A DNA stretch of 64,000 bases from Bradyrhizobium diazoefficiens USDA 110 (GTDB lineage Bacteria > Pseudomonadota > Alphaproteobacteria > Rhizobiales > Xanthobacteraceae). The notes under the pieces were generated by a model. That model was not told the DNA's origin. It made no database searches and worked only from the letters and a program-made list of their open reading frames with translations. The stretch is from positions 5,070,001-5,134,000 of the forward strand of contig NC_004463.1 in NCBI RefSeq assembly GCF_000011365.1. The letters are read 5' to 3'. Each line of letters opens with the position of its first letter. The first letter of the stretch is position 1. Of the stretch, positions 1 to 7,712 are shown piece by piece. Made by a program: the position numbers and the translations under genes.

Positions 1-335
1 TAGCCGGCGATCTTGGTATCAAGGACGAGCAGGCATTCCTGGAGTTCGGCAATCTCCGTGCGAACCTGTTCCCGGTGGATTTCCAGCATCTGCCGCCGGG
101 CTGGCCCGGTGGCTTCGCCTTCATCACGAAGCGCCGCATAGCGCAACATGTCCCGGATCGGCATTCCCGTGGTCTTGAGCCGACCGAGGAATTCGATCCA
201 TGTGAGGATCGATGCGTCAAAGTCACGCTGGCCGGAACGATCCCGGTCTGCGTATGGCAGCAGCCCGATGCGCTCATAATAACGCAACGTGTGAGTCGAC
301 AAGCCGGTTCGTTTTGCGAGGTCGCCGATCTTCAT
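1..335 (-). CDS. MerR-family transcriptional regulator, partial (C-terminus beyond window)
   Basis: The minus strand reads from an ATG at 335 into a typical MerR winged helix-turn-helix. MKIGDLAKRTGLS is followed by HTLRYYERIGLLP within the first 30 residues, then a long helix rich in Glu and Leu that would form the dimerisation coiled coil. About 111 residues are visible and the frame runs off the left edge. I see no cysteine cluster in the visible part, so a metal sensor is not indicated. The closest look is the AdhR/YfmP-type small-molecule or aldehyde-responsive group, but that is a guess. A MerR-style promoter with an unusually long spacer lies just upstream (365-395), which suggests autoregulation. 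Confidence 0.9.
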   Translation of the reverse strand, partial: MKIGDLAKRTGLSTHTLRYYERIGLLPYADRDRSGQRDFDASILTWIEFLGRLKTTGMPIRDMLRYAALRDEGEATGPARRQMLEIHREQVRTEIAELQECLLVLDTKIAG

Positions 336-364
336 GTGTGCCCGTTCTCGTACTGACGCACGTA

Positions 365-395
365 CAGATACCCCTTCGAGCGCACTCTAAGTCAA
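365..395 (-). promoter_or_regulatory. MerR-type promoter with 19-bp spacer and operator dyad
   Basis: On the minus strand TTGACT (390-395) is followed after exactly 19 bp by TATCTG (365-370). The spacer contains an imperfect dyad, CTTAGAGTG/CGCTCGAAG. Long 19-bp spacers with a dyad between the hexamers are the hallmark of promoters that MerR-family proteins untwist. It reads toward the MerR gene starting at 335, so it is probably the autoregulated promoter of that gene or its operon. Confidence 0.7.
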
Positions 396-492
396 GGGGG
401 ATCGAAGGTGCCGTTCCCGCGAGGTCAAGATGGCACGACAGCAGAAGATTTCGGCGCGCCGGCTGGGCGGCAGCATCGCGGGATTCCGAGCT

Positions 493-1524
493 TCAGGATG
501 CCGCCAGCCATTTCGGCACCCAGCGCTCCGGGCGCGGAGCGCGGACAAGATCGGCCTTCGCCTCGGATAGCAGCGCAGGCTCGCCGTCGATGGTCGGGCG
601 CAGATCGTATTCGAAGTTCGGCATGACGCGGCCGTCGGCGTAGAGCCCGAAGCTCATCGCGTACCACAACCCGAGCTCGGGCTGTGCGCGGCGCATCTCT
701 TCGCGCAGGTCGCGCAGCAGGGATTCGATCGAAGAAGCTTCCTCGAACGGCTGCGGTCCACGCGTGAGGACGCGCGCCTGATACTGTGCGCCCGATATCG
801 CGACCTCGAAGTTCGTCTTGTCCCAGGGCTTCTTCCCCTTCGGCAGATGCGCCGCCAGCCGCCAGCCGAGCTCGGCCATCAGGCGGTGATTGGCCCAATA
901 GTCTTCGCGATCCCGGCTCCATTTTTCCACGAAGCCGCGAAAGTCGGGAAGTTCCAGCGATGCGTCGTCCGGCGCCATCGGCTCGCCAGCCGGCCGCCCG
1001 GCGAGCCACCGCGCAAGCTCGACCGTCTGACACTCGACCTCGTCATGCGGCAGCAGGTCGCTCCAGGCGTTACCGAATTGCTGCGACGTCAGTTTTGCGA
1101 GCAGACCGTCAAGGCTCGGCGCCAGCAGCTCGTAGTCGCCCTCCGACCCCAGACCGACGATCGGCGGATTGTCCCGGTCGAGACCGGCACCGTACCACCC
1201 GCCGACGGCCGAGCCGTCCGGAAGTCGCATGAACAACGAAAACCTGTCGCGCAGGGGACTACCGTCGACGATCGGCGCATGATCGGAGAACTGGCCTTGC
1301 AGGGAGAAGCGACCGACGCTGCCCCAGGGGCGCCCGTTCAGCCAATCGGCGAAATCGACAAGCAGGGGTGGCGCTTCGATACCCGGCGGAAATGCGCCGC
1401 GAATGCTGTCGAGGTCGATCGGGTAAGGCGTATCGGACAAGGCTGAATACTGTCTGTTGGTCACGCCAGTGTTGGTCTCAACGGACCAGCGTCCGGTTCG
1501 AACCAATTCGCATCCTTCGATCAC
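493..1524 (-). CDS. Hypothetical protein, SMI1/YezG-like immunity-type fold possible
   Basis: A 343-residue soluble protein with no signal peptide or membrane segment. The middle has a GLGSEGDYELLA segment, reminiscent of SMI1/KNR4-type proteins. The C-terminal part (FEYDLRPTIDGE then ERWVPKWLAA) resembles DUF600/YezG-type immunity proteins. Both resemblances are by eye and weak. The first conserved-looking residues start about 25 codons in (ALSDTPYPIDLD), and a GTG codon just before them is an alternative start. The upstream gene is divergent with almost no spacer, which also argues for shorter N-termini. No toxin gene is next to it. Confidence 0.6.
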   Translation of the reverse strand: MIEGCELVRTGRWSVETNTGVTNRQYSALSDTPYPIDLDSIRGAFPPGIEAPPLLVDFADWLNGRPWGSVGRFSLQGQFSDHAPIVDGSPLRDRFSLFMRLPDGSAVGGWYGAGLDRDNPPIVGLGSEGDYELLAPSLDGLLAKLTSQQFGNAWSDLLPHDEVECQTVELARWLAGRPAGEPMAPDDASLELPDFRGFVEKWSRDREDYWANHRLMAELGWRLAAHLPKGKKPWDKTNFEVAISGAQYQARVLTRGPQPFEEASSIESLLRDLREEMRRAQPELGLWYAMSFGLYADGRVMPNFEYDLRPTIDGEPALLSEAKADLVRAPRPERWVPKWLAAS

Positions 1525-1563
1525 AAACGCGCCAGAGGCTCAATGGTTTCTGCGCGGCTATCG

Positions 1564-2712
1564 ATGAAATACAATCACGAGGTTGGTATCCGGGCCGGGC
1601 TGTGCGCGATTGGCACAGCATTGATCCTGCTTGCACTTCCCGCCGCTGCGCAATCGCCATCACCCGCCCAGGCGCGGCAATGGTGTTTCGGCACCGACAA
1701 GGTCGGCGACGACCGGCGCCTCGCCGGCTGCTCGGCGGTGCTGCAAGCCAATCCCTCCAATGCGCTGGCGCTTGCCAACCGCGGCGAGATCTTCCGGCGC
1801 AAGGGCGACGCCGAGCGTGCGCTCGCCGATCTCAACCGCGCCATCGATCTCGATCCGAACGACGCCATCGCCTGGTACAATCGCGGCATTGCCTATGACG
1901 ATCTCGGCGATCGCGACCACGCCATCGCCGACTATACGCGCGCGATCCGGCTCAAGCCAAATGACGCGCTCTACTACAACAACCGCGGCAATTCCTACAT
2001 CGGCAAGAACGACTACGCCCGTGCGCTCGCCGACTACGATCAGGCCATCAAGCTCGATCGGACATTCGCGCTCGCCTATTTCAACCGCGGCACGGCCTAT
2101 CGCGAGCACGGCGAGGCCGATCGCGCGCTCGCCGATCTCGACATGGCGATCAAGCTCGATCCCAACTATGGCCCGGCCTACGGCAACCGTGCACGCATCT
2201 TCCGCGACAAGGGGGAGCGGGCCCGGGCGCTGGCCGATTTCGGCAAGTCGCTCCAGCTCACGCCGAACAACGACCGCGACGCCTATGCGCGCGCGAGCAT
2301 GTATTTCGACGACCACGACTACGCGCGGGCGCTGGAAGACTACGATCGCGCGATCAAGGCCAATGCGAGCTATGCCGGCGTGTTCAATGCCCGCTGCATG
2401 ACGCGCGCGATCCTGGGGCAATTGCAGGAGGCGCTGGCCGATTGCGAGCAGTCGCTCCGGATGCGCCCGGGCGATCCCTACACGCTGGACAGCCGCGCCC
2501 TCACCTACCTCAAGCTCGGCAATCTCGACGCGGCGATTGCGGACTACGACACGGCGCTGAGCGCAAAGCCGGAGCTCGACAGCGCGCTCTACGGCCGCGG
2601 CCTTGCGAAACGCAGGACGGGTGACGCCGACGGCGCGGAGCGCGACATCGCCGCGGCCAGGGCGGTCAATGCCGGCATCGCCGACGTGTTCGCCCGTTAC
2701 GGCGTGCAGTAA
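1564..2712 (+). CDS. Exported tetratricopeptide-repeat protein
   Basis: About 382 residues. An N-terminal signal peptide (hydrophobic stretch GLCAIGTALILLALPAAA, cleavage near AAAQS) is followed by roughly nine consecutive TPR units carrying the NRG..Y...G....A..D...AI.LDPN pattern. It should be a periplasmic protein-interaction scaffold, and no enzymatic domain is visible. An in-frame ATG at 1543 is possible. I prefer 1564 because it gives a normal signal peptide and leaves room between this gene and the divergent neighbour. The partner protein is unknown. Confidence 0.85.
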   Translation: MKYNHEVGIRAGLCAIGTALILLALPAAAQSPSPAQARQWCFGTDKVGDDRRLAGCSAVLQANPSNALALANRGEIFRRKGDAERALADLNRAIDLDPNDAIAWYNRGIAYDDLGDRDHAIADYTRAIRLKPNDALYYNNRGNSYIGKNDYARALADYDQAIKLDRTFALAYFNRGTAYREHGEADRALADLDMAIKLDPNYGPAYGNRARIFRDKGERARALADFGKSLQLTPNNDRDAYARASMYFDDHDYARALEDYDRAIKANASYAGVFNARCMTRAILGQLQEALADCEQSLRMRPGDPYTLDSRALTYLKLGNLDAAIADYDTALSAKPELDSALYGRGLAKRRTGDADGAERDIAAARAVNAGIADVFARYGVQ

Positions 2713-2834
2713 TTTCTCTGCGCAACCATCGTGCCGCGTACGACCGCACGCCGGAATGTGACACTATAGTGCATTCACGCGGAGGTCACGGACTCGTCCT
2801 AACTCTGCCGCGCTTTCAACGCGAGCGAGGATTG

Positions 2835-3479
2835 ATGATGAGCTGCCTCTCGGACATGCTGCGCACGCAGCGCTTCGACGATTACCGCTTCTACCACCAG
2901 AGCACCGTCAATCAGACGCTGCACCTCTTCAGCGCCGTGATCTTCCTCGCCTGCTATGCGCTGCTGTTCAAAGATCCGGCGCTCGCGGGACTCGTCGGCT
3001 GGCTCGCGATGCTGACACGGCAGACCGGGCATTTCTTCTTCGAGCCGAGCGGCTATGACGCAGTCAACGACGTCAGCAACGCGTACAAGGAAGCGGTCAA
3101 GGTCGGTTACAACCAGACCCGCAAGATCATCCTGCTCCTGGTCTGGGGCAGCGCGCCGCTCGCGCTGTACGTGTTCCCCACTCTGTTCGGACTGTTCGAT
3201 CCACCCGCCACGCGTCTCGACTTCATCCGCCATGTCGGCGCGCTCTGGCTCGCGATCGGCGTCGGTGGCGGACTTGCGCGCATGATCCAACTCTTCGTCG
3301 CGCGCGATGTCACAACCGGACTGGTATGGGTGTTCAAGGTGCTGACCGATCCCTTCCACAACATCGCACTGTACTGGACATCCCCGCTCAAGCTGATGCG
3401 CGGTGAGCTCATCGACAGCGCGATTGCGGCTGCGGATTGGGGGGCGGAGGACGCCGAAGAAGCTGCGCATCCGACCTGA
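2835..3479 (+). CDS. Mpo1-like (DUF962-type) membrane protein
   Basis: 214 residues. The N-terminus has YHQSTVNQTLH and, further on, RQTGHFFFEP. This spacing of Tyr-His, Asn and His residues followed by a Gly-His-Phe-Phe-Glu motif resembles the Mpo1/DUF962 family. Yeast Mpo1 is an iron-dependent membrane dioxygenase that acts on 2-hydroxy fatty acids in phytosphingosine breakdown. Several hydrophobic segments follow (for example IFLACYALLF and LWLAIGVGGG). ATGs at 2835 and 2838 are both preceded by GCGAGG. The match is by motif only, so the catalytic assignment is tentative. Confidence 0.6.
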   Translation: MMSCLSDMLRTQRFDDYRFYHQSTVNQTLHLFSAVIFLACYALLFKDPALAGLVGWLAMLTRQTGHFFFEPSGYDAVNDVSNAYKEAVKVGYNQTRKIILLLVWGSAPLALYVFPTLFGLFDPPATRLDFIRHVGALWLAIGVGGGLARMIQLFVARDVTTGLVWVFKVLTDPFHNIALYWTSPLKLMRGELIDSAIAAADWGAEDAEEAAHPT

Positions 3480-3517
3480 CCGATGCACGCTCGGCGGGCA
3501 TCTCGCGAAGCGCCCGC

Positions 3518-3546
3518 TTGACAAGCCCTGCCCTTCGGCTGTAGGG
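3518..3546 (+). promoter_or_regulatory. Putative promoter of the arginine-rich leader ORF
   Basis: TTGACA at 3518-3523 matches the sigma-70 -35 consensus perfectly. After 17 bp comes a weak -10 candidate, GTAGGG (3541-3546). If used, transcription would begin around 3552-3555, practically at the ATG at 3556, giving a leaderless leader-peptide mRNA. Start-at-AUG leaders are known for the trp leader of Sinorhizobium. The -10 is poor, so this is a prediction. Confidence 0.4.
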
Positions 3547-3555
3547 ACGCGGCCC

Positions 3556-3645
3556 ATGATCAATTCTCGGACCAACCGCCGCGCAGCTTTCCGTCGTCGC
3601 ACCCGCGACGATGATGGGTTGCGCCATGTCCGACGACGCCGCTGA
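3556..3645 (+). CDS. Arginine-rich leader peptide (29 aa), candidate attenuator of the downstream transaminase gene
   Basis: A 29-codon ORF starting ATGATCAATTCTCGG encodes a peptide with 12 arginines (about 41 percent). They include the runs RR, RRR and a terminal RRRR immediately before the TGA. It is followed 22 bp later by a strong intrinsic terminator and then by an acetylornithine-transaminase-family gene of arginine metabolism. This is the architecture of ribosome-mediated attenuation: scarcity of charged tRNA-Arg would stall the ribosome at the Arg run. A small hairpin, GCTGAA/TTCAGC (3641-3646 with 3655-3660), overlaps the stop codon. I could not find a convincing antiterminator pairing by eye. 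It could be a chance GC-rich frame, but the Arg clustering and context make that less likely. Confidence 0.6.
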   Translation: MINSRTNRRAAFRRRTRDDDGLRHVRRRR

Positions 3646-3667
3646 AGCACTGAATTCAGCCAGTTTT

Positions 3668-3706
3668 CGAGAAGGCCGCACCCGCAAAGTGCGGCCTTCT
3701 TGCTTT
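3668..3706 (+). terminator. Strong intrinsic terminator between leader ORF and argD (attenuator)
   Basis: GAAGGCCGCAC (3671-3681) pairs perfectly with GTGCGGCCTTC (3689-3699) around a 7-nt loop. The stem extends to 14 bp with flanking pairs, and the sequence continues TTGCTTTTT. It lies after the leader ORF and 40 bp before the transaminase start codon. It would therefore abort transcription into that gene unless an alternative fold intervenes. It could also simply terminate the upstream Mpo1-like gene. Confidence 0.85.
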
Positions 3707-3746
3707 TTGCGTCCATTTTCCACCCGCCCCTCGATAGGAGTTCGAC

Positions 3747-4943
3747 ATGACCACCGCCACCCATCCGTATGATGCGCTGATGGATATCACCGCACGGCCC
3801 AAGGCCGTGTTCGTCCGCGGCGCCGGCTCCTACCTCTGGGACGACAGCCGCAAGCGCTATCTCGATTTCGTGCAGGGCTGGGCCGTGAACTGCCTCGGCC
3901 ACTCGCCATCGGCGATCGCCGACGCGCTTGCCGCGCAGGCCAAGCGGCTGCTGACGCCAAGCCCGGCCTTCTACAACGAGCCGAGCCTCAAGCTCGCGCA
4001 GGCGCTGGTCGCAAACAGTGCCTTCGACCAGGTGTTCTTCGCCAACTCCGGCGCGGAGGCCAATGAGGGCGCGATCAAGCTCGCGCGCAAATACGGCAGC
4101 CTGCACAAGGGCGGCGCATTCGAGATCATCAGCTTCGAAGGCGGCTTCCACGGCCGGACACTGGCGACGATGTCGGCCTCGGGCAAGAAGGCGTTCGAGC
4201 CCTTGTTCGAGCCGAAGGTCGCCGGCTTCAAGAAGGCGAAGCTCAACGACATCGCCTCGGTCGAGAAGCTGATCAACGACAACACCGTCGCGGTCATGCT
4301 CGAGCCGATCCAGGGCGAGTCCGGCGTATGGCCTGCGACCGATCAGTTCCTGCAGGAGCTGCGCGCGCTGACAAAGGCGCACGGCCTGCTGCTCATTCTT
4401 GACGAGATCCAGACCGGCATGGGCCGGACCGGAAAGCTCTTTCACTACGAGCACACTGGCATCGCGCCCGACATCATGACGCTCGGCAAGGGCATCGGCG
4501 GCGGCGTGCCGCTCGCCGCGCTGCTTGCGACCGAACGGGCGGCCTGCTTCGAGCACGGCGACCAGGGCGGCACCTTCAACGGCAACCCGATCATGTGCGC
4601 GGCGGGCCTTGCGGTGCTGGACGAGGTCGGCAAGCCGGACTTCCTGAAGTCGGTCACCGAGACCGGCCTGTTGCTCGAAAGCGAGTTGCAGAAGGTCTCG
4701 GCCCGGCATGGCCTCGGCGGCGTGCGCGGCCGCGGCCTGCTGCTCGCGCTCGACCTCAAGCTGCCGATCGCGCCCGGCATCGTCGCGCAGGCGTTCGAAG
4801 CCGGCGTGCTGCTGAATGCACCGCAGGTCGACACGCTGCGCTTCATGCCGGCGCTGAACGTGACGCGGGCGGAGATCGCCGAGATGATCGATTGCCTCGA
4901 CGCGATCTTGACCAAGGCCGGCGCGGCGAGGCGCGTGGCGTAG
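3747..4943 (+). CDS. argD: Acetylornithine transaminase family protein (class III PLP aminotransferase)
   Basis: 398 residues of the class III aminotransferase fold. Visible are the substrate/cofactor motif [17 protein letters not shown], the [10 protein letters not shown] segment, the [11 protein letters not shown] motif that holds the PLP ring, and LGKGIGGG with the PLP-binding lysine. Family members convert N-acetylornithine and 2-oxoglutarate to N-acetylglutamate semialdehyde and glutamate (arginine synthesis), and some act on succinylornithine or succinyldiaminopimelate. A good Shine-Dalgarno, AGGAG, sits 6 nt before the ATG. The gene stands alone, because the next gene is convergent and argF is not beside it. 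The upstream leader ORF and terminator suggest arginine-responsive attenuation. The symbol reflects the family; the exact substrate is not proven. Confidence 0.85.
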
Positions 4944-4960
4944 CGGCGCATACACAAGCT

Positions 4961-5063
4961 CGTCATTCCGGGGCAATGCGAAGCATCGAACTACGGTGCG
5001 CAATTGCGCGCCTGAGAATCTCGAGATTCCGGGTTCGGCTCTTCGAGCCGCCCCGGAACGACG
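4961..5063. repeat. Bradyrhizobium-type intergenic palindromic repeat
   Basis: CGTCATTCCGGGGC (4961-4974) is matched as an inverted copy, GCCCCGGAACGACG (5050-5063). Smaller inverted repeats (GCGCAATTGCGC; CGGCTC/GAGCCG) lie inside. It fills the space between two convergent genes, so it may also serve as a bidirectional terminator. Elements with these termini are abundant in Bradyrhizobium intergenic DNA. Confidence 0.65.
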
Positions 5064-5068
5064 GTTAG

Positions 5069-6043
5069 CTACGGCTTCAAAATCGACGCGCCCGTGGTCT
5101 TGCGGCTTTCGAGATCGATATGCGCCTTGGCGGCATCCTTCAGCGCGTAGGCGTGGTTGATCGGCACGTGCAGCTTGCCGTTGATGACGGCGGAAAACAG
5201 CGTGTCGGCGCCTTCCAGCAATTCCTTGCGCGTGCCGACGTAATCGTTGAGCTTCGGCCGGGTCGCGAACAGCGAGCCGTGGTTGTTGAGCTCGGCGATC
5301 GAGAACGGCGGCACCGGACCCGAGGCATTGCCGAACGAGACGAACATGCCGCGCGGCTTCAGGCAGGACAGCGAGCCCGGGAAGGTCGCCTTGCCGACGC
5401 CGTCATAGACGACATCGCAGCCCTCGTTGCGGCTGATTTGTTTGACGCGCGCGACGAAGTCCTCCTCGTTGTAGAGGATGACGTGGTCGCAGCCATTGGC
5501 TTCCGCAAGCTCGGCCTTCTCGCGCGAGCCGACCGTGCCGATGACGTGGGCGCCGAGCGCCCTCGCCCATTGGCAGGCCAGGAGGCCGATGCCGCCGGCG
5601 GCGGCGTGGATCAGCACGCGATGGTGCGGCTCGACCTTGAAGGTCTTGTGCAGAAGATACCAGACCGTGAGCCCCTTGAGCATCAGCACGGCGCCCTGCT
5701 CGTGGGTGATGTGGTCGGGCAGCTTGACCAGCTTCTCCCACGGGATATTGCGCTCGCCGGTATAGGCGCCGAGATTGTGGTAGTAGGCGACGCGGTCGCC
5801 GGGATGGAAATTCGTGACGCCCGGCCCGACCGCGATGACCTCGCCCGAGGCCTCGTTGCCGGCGATGAAAGGCAGCTCCGGCGCCTTGTAGAGGCCGGTG
5901 CGATAATAGACGTCGATGAAGTTCAGCCCCACCGCATGCTGGCGGATGCGCACCTCGCCGGGGCCGGGCGCCGGCACCTCGACGCTCTCATAGACCAGGG
6001 CTTCGGGGCCTCCGACCTTGTGCACACGGACGGCTTTGGTCAT
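5069..6043 (-). CDS. Zinc-independent quinone oxidoreductase (NADPH:quinone reductase, MDR family)
   Basis: 324 residues of the medium-chain dehydrogenase/reductase fold. It has the GroES-like N-terminal half (GGPEALVYESVEVPAPGPGEVR, then NFIDVYYRTGLY) and a Rossmann motif in AAAGGIGLLACQWAR followed by GTVGS. The structural and catalytic zinc ligands of alcohol dehydrogenases are missing, as expected for QOR-type enzymes that reduce quinones with NADPH. The start at 6043 (MTKAVRV) is preceded by a perfect GAGGAGG ribosome site. Upstream in-frame codons are therefore not needed. Confidence 0.9.
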   Translation of the reverse strand: MTKAVRVHKVGGPEALVYESVEVPAPGPGEVRIRQHAVGLNFIDVYYRTGLYKAPELPFIAGNEASGEVIAVGPGVTNFHPGDRVAYYHNLGAYTGERNIPWEKLVKLPDHITHEQGAVLMLKGLTVWYLLHKTFKVEPHHRVLIHAAAGGIGLLACQWARALGAHVIGTVGSREKAELAEANGCDHVILYNEEDFVARVKQISRNEGCDVVYDGVGKATFPGSLSCLKPRGMFVSFGNASGPVPPFSIAELNNHGSLFATRPKLNDYVGTRKELLEGADTLFSAVINGKLHVPINHAYALKDAAKAHIDLESRKTTGASILKP

Positions 6044-6135
6044 TGACTGACCTCCTCTCGGTCGTCGTGGCGGCAAGCCAAAGACATCACGACCACCTTG
6101 TCAACTCGACTTGGAATGGAACGGACCAAACGCGA

Positions 6136-6861
6136 CTATTTGCCGGCTTTCCTGCGGTTGCGCTTGGCCAGCACGTTGAAGAACTCCACCGCCGCCGAGA
6201 ACGCAATTGCGAAATAGATGTAGCCGCGCGGGATGTGGAATTGGAATCCATCCGCAACCAGCGCGACGCCGATCAGCACCAGGAAGGCCAGCGCCAGCAT
6301 CTTCGTGGTCGGATGCTCCGCGACGAATCGCGACACCGGCCCCGACGAAAGGTACATGATCAGGCAGGCGATCACGACGGCCGCGATCATGATCTCGATG
6401 TCCTGCGCCATGCCGATCGCGGTGATGATCGAGTCCAGCGAGAACACGATGTCGATGACGATGATCTGGACGATCACCCAGAAGAAGGCGTTGCGGCCGG
6501 AGGCCCTGTCGCCCTCCCCCTCATCGGCTTCGACCTCGGCGTGGATCTCGTGCGTCGCCTTCGCGATCAGGAACAGGCCGCCGCCGATCAGGATGAGGTC
6601 GCGCCAGGAGAAATCGTAACCCACAAACGAGAACACCGGCGCGGTCAGGCCGATCAGCCAGACCAGAACGCTGAGCAAGATGATGCGGAACACCAGCGCC
6701 AGCGCGAGCCCGATCTGGCGGGCGCGGTGCGCCTGCTTCTCCGGGATGCGCGAGACGATCACCGACAGGAAGATCACATTGTCGATGCCGAGCACGATCT
6801 CGAGCGACGTCAAGGTGAGCAGCGCGGCCCAGGCTTCGGGGCTGGCGAGGAGATGCATCAT
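6136..6861 (-). CDS. TerC-family integral membrane protein
   Basis: 241 residues with about seven transmembrane segments. The conserved acidic motifs are LEIVLGIDNVIFLS near the N-terminus and VIDIVFSLDSIITAIGMA in the middle; these form the proposed ion-binding site of TerC/Alx proteins. Members move Mn2+ or other metals or support metalation of exported proteins, and the old tellurite-resistance label is not a safe function. The start ATGATG overlaps the stop of the upstream pcs gene by 4 nt (ATGA), so the two are translationally coupled. A longer open frame upstream is only the antisense of pcs. Confidence 0.9.
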   Translation of the reverse strand: MMHLLASPEAWAALLTLTSLEIVLGIDNVIFLSVIVSRIPEKQAHRARQIGLALALVFRIILLSVLVWLIGLTAPVFSFVGYDFSWRDLILIGGGLFLIAKATHEIHAEVEADEGEGDRASGRNAFFWVIVQIIVIDIVFSLDSIITAIGMAQDIEIMIAAVVIACLIMYLSSGPVSRFVAEHPTTKMLALAFLVLIGVALVADGFQFHIPRGYIYFAIAFSAAVEFFNVLAKRNRRKAGK

Positions 6862-7583
6862 GCGAAGGATCTTGCGAAGCGGATCAATGCGTCGCTGAAG
6901 CTGATCCAGAGCGCGATGGCGCACAGCGCGAGCGTCACGCCGGGACCGACGCGAAAGTCCATGTCCAGCGTGTAAAGGGAGAGCACCGCCCAGATCCCGA
7001 TCAGCGACATCGTCAGCCAGCGCAGCCGCACGACGCGGACCGGATGCAACACATGGAACGGCACGAAGGTCAGCACCACGAGGGCCGCGACCAGCAGCGT
7101 CGACCACAGCGGCGGCCAGTGCAGCAGGAACAGGTAGAACGCAGCCGCGTTCCACAGCGCCGGGAAGCCGCGGAAATGATTGTCATCGGCCTTCATCCGC
7201 AGATCGGCGAAATATAATGCGCTGGTGACGATGATGGCGACGCCGAGCAAGGGAGCCGCGACCGGCAGCAGCAGGCCGCTCGCTACGATCGCGTAGGCCG
7301 GCACGAACACATAGGTGACGAAGTCGACCACGAGATCGAGCACGTCGCCCGACCAGTTCGGCTGCACGTTCTTGACGTCAAGCCGGCGCGCGATCGGACC
7401 GTCGATCGCGTCGATGATCAGAGCGACGCCCAGCCATTGAAACATCGCCGCCCAGTGCTCGCGCACGGCCTCCAGCATCGCCAGCAGCGCAATGGCCGCG
7501 CCGAAGGCGGTGAAGACGTGCACCGAGAAGGCCGCGGCGCGCATCGCCGGTCTCGGCTTCAGGGAATCCTGCTGGGTATCCAT
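6858..7583 (-). CDS. pcs: Phosphatidylcholine synthase
   Basis: 241 residues with eight or so membrane segments. It carries the CDP-alcohol phosphotransferase motif in its Pcs version: DAIDGPIARRLDV followed by GDVLDLVVDF, where the Asp residues bind metal and CDP-diacylglycerol. The enzyme condenses CDP-diacylglycerol with choline directly to phosphatidylcholine, a route typical of rhizobia and other plant- or animal-associated alphaproteobacteria. I chose the ATG at 7583 (MDTQQDS) because upstream in-frame ATGs lack family-like sequence. It overlaps terC by 4 nt. Confidence 0.9.
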   Translation of the reverse strand: MDTQQDSLKPRPAMRAAAFSVHVFTAFGAAIALLAMLEAVREHWAAMFQWLGVALIIDAIDGPIARRLDVKNVQPNWSGDVLDLVVDFVTYVFVPAYAIVASGLLLPVAAPLLGVAIIVTSALYFADLRMKADDNHFRGFPALWNAAAFYLFLLHWPPLWSTLLVAALVVLTFVPFHVLHPVRVVRLRWLTMSLIGIWAVLSLYTLDMDFRVGPGVTLALCAIALWISFSDALIRFARSFA

Positions 7584-7712
7584 GGCTTCTGCTATCAGAA
7601 CGAGGCCGGTTTGCACATAAGCCATTGCGGCGCCCGGTCGCACAATTCGCCACAAAATCACGGAAAAATAGGTGGGCTTGAATTTGCCGCCGGGCGTGTC
7701 AAATGTCGTTCC

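Noticed and set aside
2799..5003. A 734-codon open frame on the minus strand
   Set aside because: It is antisense to the Mpo1-like gene, the leader region and argD. Such long antisense frames are a by-product of high GC at third codon positions and the translation has no family-like segments.
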